DNA from: Prochlorococcus sp. scB245a_520K10
GTDB lineage: Bacteria > Cyanobacteriota > Cyanobacteriia > PCC-6307 > Cyanobiaceae
Length of the DNA stretch: 64,000 bases
Reading direction: 5' to 3'
Assembly: GCA_000634515.1 (NCBI GenBank)
Contig: JFNU01000202.1
Coordinates: 248,001-312,000 of the forward strand
A program made the position numbers and the translations under genes. The notes under the pieces are model-generated. The model worked only from the letters and a program-made list of their open reading frames with translations, was not told the DNA's origin and searched no databases. Positions 58,940 through 64,000 of the stretch are shown piece after piece (the stretch's first letter is position 1; every line of letters begins with the position of its first letter).

Positions 58940-60229
58940 ATGACTAATACTAATTCTGATAATTCTCGAGAGTGGGCTGCGCAAGCCTATGCACTTTTAA
59001 AAAAAAAGCAGGAAGAACAGAAGCAAGAACTAATTAAGCAGGAAGAACAGAAGCAAGAACTAATTAAGCAGGAAGAACAGAAGCAAGAACTAATTAAGCA
59101 GGAAGAACAGAAGCAAGAACTAATTAAGCAGGAAGAACAGAAGCAATCTTTGATTGATAGTCTTAACACAGAAAACGTTCCTATACCTACTAAAACTATT
59201 GATGAAACTGAATTAGGAGAATTCGATGATAATTTTACTTGGTCTACAATGGTATTAGCTGCCCAAGGAAAAGAAATAAACCAAATATCGATAGATGAAA
59301 TTGATTGGTTAACCAAATTAAGAAGAGGTTTAGAAGAAACTAGAAAAGGATTTGTTACTGAATTATTGGATAAATTAGGAGATGATCCTCTTACACCAGA
59401 ATCTCTTGATGATTTAGAAACCTTACTAATAAGAGCTGATGTCGGGATTGACTCAACTGATAAGGTTATTAGTTCTCTTAGAAAAAAATTAAACGAAGAA
59501 GTAGTCGGTGGAGAAGCAGGAATAAAATTTTTAAAGAAGGAATTAAAATTAATTATCGATAAACCTATAAAAAATTCAGGTATTGATCTTTTAGTGCCTC
59601 AAAAGGGTAAGCTAAATGTTTGGTTATTAGTAGGTGTTAATGGTGTTGGCAAAACTACTACATTGGGAAAATTAGCTTATTTATCATCAAGGAGTAACTA
59701 TAAAACCTTGATAGCTGCAGCTGATACTTTTAGAGCTGCCGCAGTAGATCAATTAAAAGTATGGGGTGAGAGGAGTAATGTTGATGTCATATCTAATCAA
59801 TCAAAAAATGCTGATCCAGCGGCTGTGGTTTTTGATGCGATTAACTCTGCAAAAAAAAGAAATGTTGACTTATTACTAGTTGATACAGCAGGAAGATTGC
59901 AAACAAAAAATAATTTGATGGATGAATTAGCCAAAATAAAAAAAATTATTGATAAAAAGGTTCCTGATGCAATTGTTGAATCATTATTAGTTTTAGATGC
60001 AAGTCAAGGTCAAAATGGGTTAAAGCAAGCTAAAAGTTTTGCCAAATCGGCAAATTTAAGTGGAGCAATCATTACTAAATTAGATGGAACTTCTAGAGGA
60101 GGCGTTTCTTTAGCTGTCTCTGAAGAAGTTAATTTGCCTATAAGATTTATTGGCGCTGGAGAAGGCATAAAGGATTTGAGACCCTTTAATAGTTATGAAT
60201 TTGTTGAGGCTTTGCTTGCAGATAAATAA
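58940..60229 (+). CDS. ftsY: Signal recognition particle receptor FtsY
   Basis: A 429-residue SRP receptor GTPase that delivers ribosomes to the membrane. The NG domain has the G1 loop GVNGVGKTTTLGKL, DTFRAAAVDQLKVW, LLLVDTAGRLQTK, and TKLDGTSRGG. Residues 23-68 are a tandem of the decapeptide QEEQKQELIK, an acidic/basic charged A domain that is unusual in being so regular; this corresponds to a perfect 30-base DNA repeat noted separately. The rest of the A domain is acidic, as in other FtsY. It begins 59 bases after nusB. Confidence 0.96.
   Translation: MTNTNSDNSREWAAQAYALLKKKQEEQKQELIKQEEQKQELIKQEEQKQELIKQEEQKQELIKQEEQKQSLIDSLNTENVPIPTKTIDETELGEFDDNFTWSTMVLAAQGKEINQISIDEIDWLTKLRRGLEETRKGFVTELLDKLGDDPLTPESLDDLETLLIRADVGIDSTDKVISSLRKKLNEEVVGGEAGIKFLKKELKLIIDKPIKNSGIDLLVPQKGKLNVWLLVGVNGVGKTTTLGKLAYLSSRSNYKTLIAAADTFRAAAVDQLKVWGERSNVDVISNQSKNADPAAVVFDAINSAKKRNVDLLLVDTAGRLQTKNNLMDELAKIKKIIDKKVPDAIVESLLVLDASQGQNGLKQAKSFAKSANLSGAIITKLDGTSRGGVSLAVSEEVNLPIRFIGAGEGIKDLRPFNSYEFVEALLADK
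59009..59146 (+). repeat. Perfect 30-bp tandem repeat in ftsY
   Basis: Four identical copies of a 30-base unit (starting caggaagaacag, ending aactaattaag) at 59009-59038, 59039-59068, 59069-59098 and 59099-59128, followed by a partial fifth copy at 59129-59146. The frame is kept, coding QEEQKQELIK each time. No base differs between the four full copies, which suggests recent expansion by slippage. Confidence 0.97.
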
Positions 60230-60296
60230 ATATTTAATGAAATTTTTTTAAAAATTTAAATTTAATGTTAAAACATACTTATCTATTAAATTTGTT

Positions 60297-61640
60297 GTGA
60301 CAAATAATCAGCAAGAAAAATTATTTTCAAACAAATTTATCGAAAACTTTTTAGATAATGAACCTACATTATCACTACAAAACAAATATAAATTTGCTGA
60401 AATTGCATCTTCATTAGCATATTATTTAAAAACTTTTTCCAACATAAATAAACTACTAGATTACATATGCTTAATTTTTAAACATGTCTTTAATGAAAAA
60501 ATAATTTTCATTGTCCCTCTAAATTATGAAGGAGAAATATGGTTTGAAAACATAAAAATTTCTGCCAATGATGAATGTTTTAAAATTAAAGAAGAAATTA
60601 AAAGTTGTTTTAATCAATTTAATTTTTCTAAAAATTTTAAAATTAAAGAAATTCTTATTTTTGAAAATGCTTTAAAAAAAATTTTTAAAGAATATAGAAT
60701 TGAAACAGAAAAAATATTATCTAGAGGTAAATGTAGAGGATTTATTTACATTTTCAGCAAAGATTTATCTGATAATTCTATTACGGATGATAGTAATTTT
60801 AATTTTATCCAAAATTGTCTTGCTGTTGGATTAGAAAATTACTGCTTAATAAAAGCAAAGAAAAAGCATGAGAACGTTGATAGAGAGATTTCTACAGGAG
60901 CTGAGATACAATCTCAATTACTCCCAGATTATTGTCCATCTATTTATGGTGTTGACCTTGCAGCACATTGTAGACCTGCTCTCCAGTTAGGCGGCGATTA
61001 CTACGATTTTATGTGTCTAAAGACGAATATTTCAGAAAAAAGAAAGGAAAAAGCTAGATGGGCTTTAGTTATAGGTGATGTTATGGGTAAAGGTATTCCT
61101 GCCGGTCTTTTGATGACTATGCTCCGAGGAATGCTGCGTGCAGAGGTTCTTACAGGTTTACCTCCGGATAGAATTTTGCACGATTTGAATCAACTAGCAA
61201 TAAATGATTTAGATCAATCACATAGATTCGTAACATTATTTTATTCAGATTATGATCCAAGGACTAGAAAATTGAGATTTGCAAATGCTGCACATAATCC
61301 GCCTTTGCTGTGGAAAAGCTCAGATCAGAAAATTATAAAATTAGATGCTGAAGGATTTGTACTCGGACTACAAAAAGAAGCTGAATATCAATGTGGAGAA
61401 ATCAAGCTTAGTGAAAATGATTTACTGCTTTATTATACTGATGGAGTAATAGATACATCTAATTCTTTAGGTGAAAGATTTGATGAAGAGAGGTTAATTA
61501 AAATTTTTACAAGATTATGCAAGCAATCTTTTACATCTCAAGAAATTTTAAATAAAATATTTAAAAAATTAGATGATTTCACAGGACAAAATAGACATCT
61601 GGAGGATGATGCATCTATGGTTATTTTTCAATTGAAATAG
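60297..61640 (+). CDS. PP2C-type (RsbU/SpoIIE-like) serine phosphatase
   Basis: A 447-residue protein. The C-terminal phosphatase domain has the metal-site motifs LGGDYYDF, IGDVMGKGIPAGLLM, LYYTDGVIDTSN and LEDDASMVIF, as in RsbU/SpoIIE-type PP2C enzymes that act on anti-sigma or STAS-type partners. The N-terminal about 190 residues are Asn/Lys/Phe-rich and look like a GAF-type sensory domain, though I cannot confirm it. The start is GTG at 60297. No partner (anti-sigma or STAS gene) lies nearby. argH follows 60 bases later. Confidence 0.88.
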   Translation: MTNNQQEKLFSNKFIENFLDNEPTLSLQNKYKFAEIASSLAYYLKTFSNINKLLDYICLIFKHVFNEKIIFIVPLNYEGEIWFENIKISANDECFKIKEEIKSCFNQFNFSKNFKIKEILIFENALKKIFKEYRIETEKILSRGKCRGFIYIFSKDLSDNSITDDSNFNFIQNCLAVGLENYCLIKAKKKHENVDREISTGAEIQSQLLPDYCPSIYGVDLAAHCRPALQLGGDYYDFMCLKTNISEKRKEKARWALVIGDVMGKGIPAGLLMTMLRGMLRAEVLTGLPPDRILHDLNQLAINDLDQSHRFVTLFYSDYDPRTRKLRFANAAHNPPLLWKSSDQKIIKLDAEGFVLGLQKEAEYQCGEIKLSENDLLLYYTDGVIDTSNSLGERFDEERLIKIFTRLCKQSFTSQEILNKIFKKLDDFTGQNRHLEDDASMVIFQLK

Positions 61641-61700
61641 ATATTTTTTGTCACCTATATAAAAAAATGCTTTATTAGATATATAAAGTTATTAATTGAT

Positions 61701-63080
61701 ATGGCAAAAGTTTGGAGTAAAAGATTTGATAATACACTTAATCCTTTTATTGATAAGTTTAATGCTTCAATTAGTTTTGATAGAAAGCTTATTTTAGAAG
61801 ATTTAGATTGTTCGATTGCCCATGCAAAAATGCTTGGTAAAACTCAAGTTTTATCTTCTTCTGAAACTTTGCAAATAATAAATGGTTTAGAGACAATTAA
61901 AGTTGAATATTTGGAAGGCAAATTTTTTCCTAGTCCTCCCTCTGAAGATATTCATTATTGTATAGAAGAAAAACTGATTAGTTTAATTGGAGAAACAGGA
62001 AAAAAATTACACACAGGTAGAAGTAGAAATGATCAAGTTGGCACAGATATAAGATTATGGCTAAGGAAAGAGATTGATAATCTCGAAATTTTAATAACTG
62101 ATTTGCAAAAATCGTTTTTAAATCTTGCTAAATCAAATATTTATACCTTAATTCCTGGATATACACATATGCAAAGAGCGCAACCATTATCTTTAGCGCA
62201 TCATTTATTGGCTTATTTGGAGATGTTTCAAAGAGACCGAGAAAGGTTTAAAGAAGTAAGATCAAGAGTAAATACTTCGCCATTAGGAGCTGCAGCACTA
62301 GCTGGTACAAAAATAAAAATAGATAGGAACTTTACAGCTTCAGAATTGGGTTTTGAAAAGATATATCACAATAGTATTGATGCAGTTAGTGATAGAGATT
62401 TTTGTATAGAGTTTGTTTCTGCATCAGCTTTAGTAATGTCTCATTTAAGTAAAATTTCGGAGGAAATAATATTATGGGTAACTGATGAATTTTCTTTTGC
62501 AAAATTAACAGACAAATGTGCTACTGGTAGCAGCTTAATGCCGCAGAAAAAAAATCCTGATGTTCCAGAATTGATAAGAGGTAAAACAGGAAGAGTGTAT
62601 GGTCATCTTCAAGCATTGTTAACTATGGTAAAAGGGGTACCACTTGCATATAATAAGGATTTTCAAGAGGATAAAGAACCAATATTTGATACTGCAGAGA
62701 CTGTATCATCTTGTATCAAAGCAATGACTATTTTAATCAATGAGGGCATAGAATTTAATATTGAAAATTTATCTGCTTCAGTAAAAAATGATTTTTCTAA
62801 TGCCACTGATTTGGCTGATTATTTAGTTGAAAAAAATGTTCCTTTCAGGACCGCATATCAAGTTGTGGGTGAAATTGTTAAGTATTGCTCTGAGAGAAAA
62901 ATCTTATTTAAAAATCTTAAAATTGAGGATTTTAAAAAATTTCATCCTAAATTTGAAGAAGATGTTTTTGTAGATCTTGAACCTCTGAATGTCGTTAAGT
63001 CAAGAACTAGTGAAGGTGGTACAGGTTTTACTCAAGTTGAAAAGGAGGTTAATAATTGGCAGAAAAAATTGTTACTTTGA
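61701..63080 (+). CDS. argH: Argininosuccinate lyase
   Basis: A 459-residue ArgH that splits argininosuccinate to arginine and fumarate. The fumarase/aspartase-superfamily signature [16 protein letters not shown] is present, with [15 protein letters not shown] and [13 protein letters not shown] earlier. Length is standard. It is the next step after ArgG, encoded about 26 kb away across the origin. The stop is followed by 114 non-coding bases, including a hairpin, before the RNA-binding protein gene. Confidence 0.97.
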   Translation: MAKVWSKRFDNTLNPFIDKFNASISFDRKLILEDLDCSIAHAKMLGKTQVLSSSETLQIINGLETIKVEYLEGKFFPSPPSEDIHYCIEEKLISLIGETGKKLHTGRSRNDQVGTDIRLWLRKEIDNLEILITDLQKSFLNLAKSNIYTLIPGYTHMQRAQPLSLAHHLLAYLEMFQRDRERFKEVRSRVNTSPLGAAALAGTKIKIDRNFTASELGFEKIYHNSIDAVSDRDFCIEFVSASALVMSHLSKISEEIILWVTDEFSFAKLTDKCATGSSLMPQKKNPDVPELIRGKTGRVYGHLQALLTMVKGVPLAYNKDFQEDKEPIFDTAETVSSCIKAMTILINEGIEFNIENLSASVKNDFSNATDLADYLVEKNVPFRTAYQVVGEIVKYCSERKILFKNLKIEDFKKFHPKFEEDVFVDLEPLNVVKSRTSEGGTGFTQVEKEVNNWQKKLLL

Positions 63081-63142
63081 GTCTCAATTATTTTTCTACA
63101 ACAAGGGTATACTTTGAAGTAGAATAATAAAGTATTGTAATT

Positions 63143-63165
63143 AAACTGCATTTGTAGTTTTTTTT
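63143..63165 (+). terminator. Hairpin with T-tract before the RNA-binding protein gene
   Basis: AAACTGC (63143-63149) pairs with GTAGTTT (63154-63160), one pair being G-T, around the loop ATTT, and the stem runs into eight T at 63158-63165: the form of a weak intrinsic terminator. It lies 62 bases after the argH stop and 30 before the GTG start of the RRM gene. A TATACT at 63108-63113 could be a -10 box, which would place the hairpin inside that gene's leader. Terminator of argH and attenuator of the RRM gene are both possible. Confidence 0.45.
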
Positions 63166-63194
63166 AATCTGTAAATTTTTTTGTTGAGTTTAAA

Positions 63195-63797
63195 GTGAGT
63201 ATTTTTGTTGGCAATTTGCCTTTCCGCGCGGAGCGTGAAGATGTTTTACAGCTATTTTCCCCTTTTGGTGAAGTTTTAAATTGTTCTCTTCCTCTTGAAA
63301 GAGATACAGGTAGAAAAAGAGGATTTGCATTTGTTGAAATGGCAGATGAAGCAATTGAAGCTGCGGCCATTGATGGTTTGCAAGGAACAGAGCTTATGGG
63401 TAGGCCATTAAGAATAAATAAAGCAGAGCCAAGAGGATCAGGAGGACCTAGAAGAGGAGGAAGAGGAGGCTACGGCGGCGGTGGTAATAACGGTGGCTAC
63501 GGTGGCGGTGGTAATAACGGTGGCTACGGTGGCGGTGGTAATAACGGTGGCTACGGCGGCGGTGGTAATAACGCTGGCTACGGTGGCTACGGTGGCGGTG
63601 GTAATAACGCTGGCTACGGTGGCTACGGTGGCAATTCTGAATCTAATAGTTCTTATACCAATAAATCCTCAGGTGCAGCAGGTTGGGAAGATAGAAGTTA
63701 TGGGAATTCTTCTGAAAATTCTGAATATGAAAGTGGCAGAAGTCGAAGAAAAAGGGGCGTCTCAAATGAAGGTAATGCTTCAAATGATGAAAATTAG
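63195..63797 (+). CDS. RRM-domain RNA-binding protein with glycine-rich tail
   Basis: A 200-residue protein. The first 80 residues are one RRM domain with RNP2 IFVGNL and RNP1 KRGFAFVEM. Then come an Arg/Gly stretch and about 55 residues of GYGGGGNNG repeats, followed by a Ser/Asn/Glu-rich end with RSRRKRG. Cyanobacterial Rbp proteins of this kind are often cold-induced or mRNA-localising. The start is GTG at 63195. The tail's GC-rich codons stand out against the AT-rich surroundings. Its stop overlaps the converging dusA stop by four bases. Confidence 0.92.
   Translation: MSIFVGNLPFRAEREDVLQLFSPFGEVLNCSLPLERDTGRKRGFAFVEMADEAIEAAAIDGLQGTELMGRPLRINKAEPRGSGGPRRGGRGGYGGGGNNGGYGGGGNNGGYGGGGNNGGYGGGGNNAGYGGYGGGGNNAGYGGYGGNSESNSSYTNKSSGAAGWEDRSYGNSSENSEYESGRSRRKRGVSNEGNASNDEN
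63468..63632 (+). repeat. Glycine-codon tandem repeat in the RNA-binding protein gene
   Basis: A 27-base unit (ggctacggtggcggtggtaa, then taacggt) coding GYGGGGNNG recurs about five times, with later units changed to GYGGYGGGGNNA. Copies differ by single silent changes (GGT/GGC) and a G-to-A residue swap. The region is far richer in G and C than its surroundings. Copy number is likely variable between strains. Confidence 0.9.
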
Positions 63798-64000
63798 TAA
63801 CCCATTTCTTTAAGCATAGAAGTTAATTTTAGAAGATACGCAATATCTAACTCCTTATTTATAGATTTCATTGAAATTTGATTTCTCCAAATTTTTGCTT
63901 TTGGAATACCCTCGACCAAATTTATGAGATGTTTACAAATATCCCAAGAATTTCCTCCTTTAGTTAAATGATTATCTATGTAGGGGATTAAAGAGAAGAT
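63794..64000 (-). CDS. dusA: tRNA-dihydrouridine synthase (DusA-like), C-terminal part
   Basis: The last 68 codons of a minus-strand gene that runs off the right edge. The translation has LIPYIDNHLTKGGNSWDI, CKHLINLVEGIPKAKIWR and a final LKEMGY; these match the C-terminal helical domain of DusA, which reduces uridine 20 in tRNA. The catalytic flavin domain lies outside the window. Its stop overlaps the RRM gene's stop by four bases. Assignment rests on the C-terminal pattern plus my memory of this gene order. Confidence 0.7.
   Translation of the reverse strand: MFSLIPYIDNHLTKGGNSWDICKHLINLVEGIPKAKIWRNQISMKSINKELDIAYLLKLTSMLKEMGY

Noticed and set aside
59009..59146. Regular repeats that might suggest a CRISPR array.
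   Set aside because: The units are contiguous, without spacers, and in frame in ftsY.
63481..63813. A long Val/Thr/Ala-rich open frame overlapping the RNA-binding protein gene.
   Set aside because: It is the shifted frame of the glycine repeat (repetitive VITVATVAVV), with no ribosome site or known domain.

Overview
The window is a compact, AT-rich cyanobacterial chromosome segment. Gene order and low GC point strongly to Prochlorococcus marinus, probably a high-light-adapted strain. The main reason is the block dnaN – PRC-barrel-like gene – purL – purF – gyrA/parC – TPR – queG – DUF502 – nusB – ftsY – RsbU-type phosphatase – argH – RNA-binding protein – dusA, which I recall as the start of sequenced Prochlorococcus genomes. 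The strain assignment is inference from memory and gene order; no search was run. I see no insertion sequence, prophage, CRISPR array or genomic island. Intergenic gaps are short and neighbouring genes often overlap by a few bases.

Left part (1-34,000). A SprT-like metalloprotease and an ATP-dependent DNA ligase are followed by a small unrecognised ORF, a TVP38-type membrane protein and valS. Next come an A-type iron-sulfur carrier directly behind tRNA-Val(UAC), then mazG, speE, an agmatinase-like gene, gcvT, aspS and pyrG. The run queE-queC-pabB-pabC links 7-deazaguanine and folate synthesis. cobA, an MFS exporter, ppk, a group 2-like sigma factor, a phytol/dolichol-kinase-like protein, DAHP synthase, acnB, a ClC transporter, purU, a DAO/ThiO-like oxidase, dnaK, aroE and rpsF follow.

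Middle (34,000-47,312). argG, a small membrane protein, a DUF3134 protein, mraY, a small conserved-looking protein, a short sucrose-phosphate-synthase-like enzyme, uvrA, recN, an ABC1/UbiB-family kinase, a short DUF1400 protein and thrC lead to the only non-coding gap longer than 300 bases (46,976-47,312). That gap holds four DnaA-box-like sequences, lies directly upstream of dnaN, and coincides with a visible change in strand composition. It is the best candidate for the replication origin.

Right part (47,313-64,000). dnaN starts the other replichore, followed by purine synthesis (purL, purF), a type IIA topoisomerase A subunit, queG, nusB, ftsY with a perfect 30-bp in-frame tandem repeat, an RsbU-like phosphatase, argH, a glycine-rich RRM protein with a hairpin in its leader, and the 3' end of a dusA-like gene.

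Almost everything is core housekeeping: translation, nucleotide, amino-acid and cofactor synthesis, DNA repair and replication. I did not find a convincing new multi-gene system. The most interesting signals are small: the origin, the ftsY repeat, the RRM-gene leader hairpin, the tRNA-erpA arrangement, the truncated DUF1400 protein and the unrecognised 50-residue ORF.
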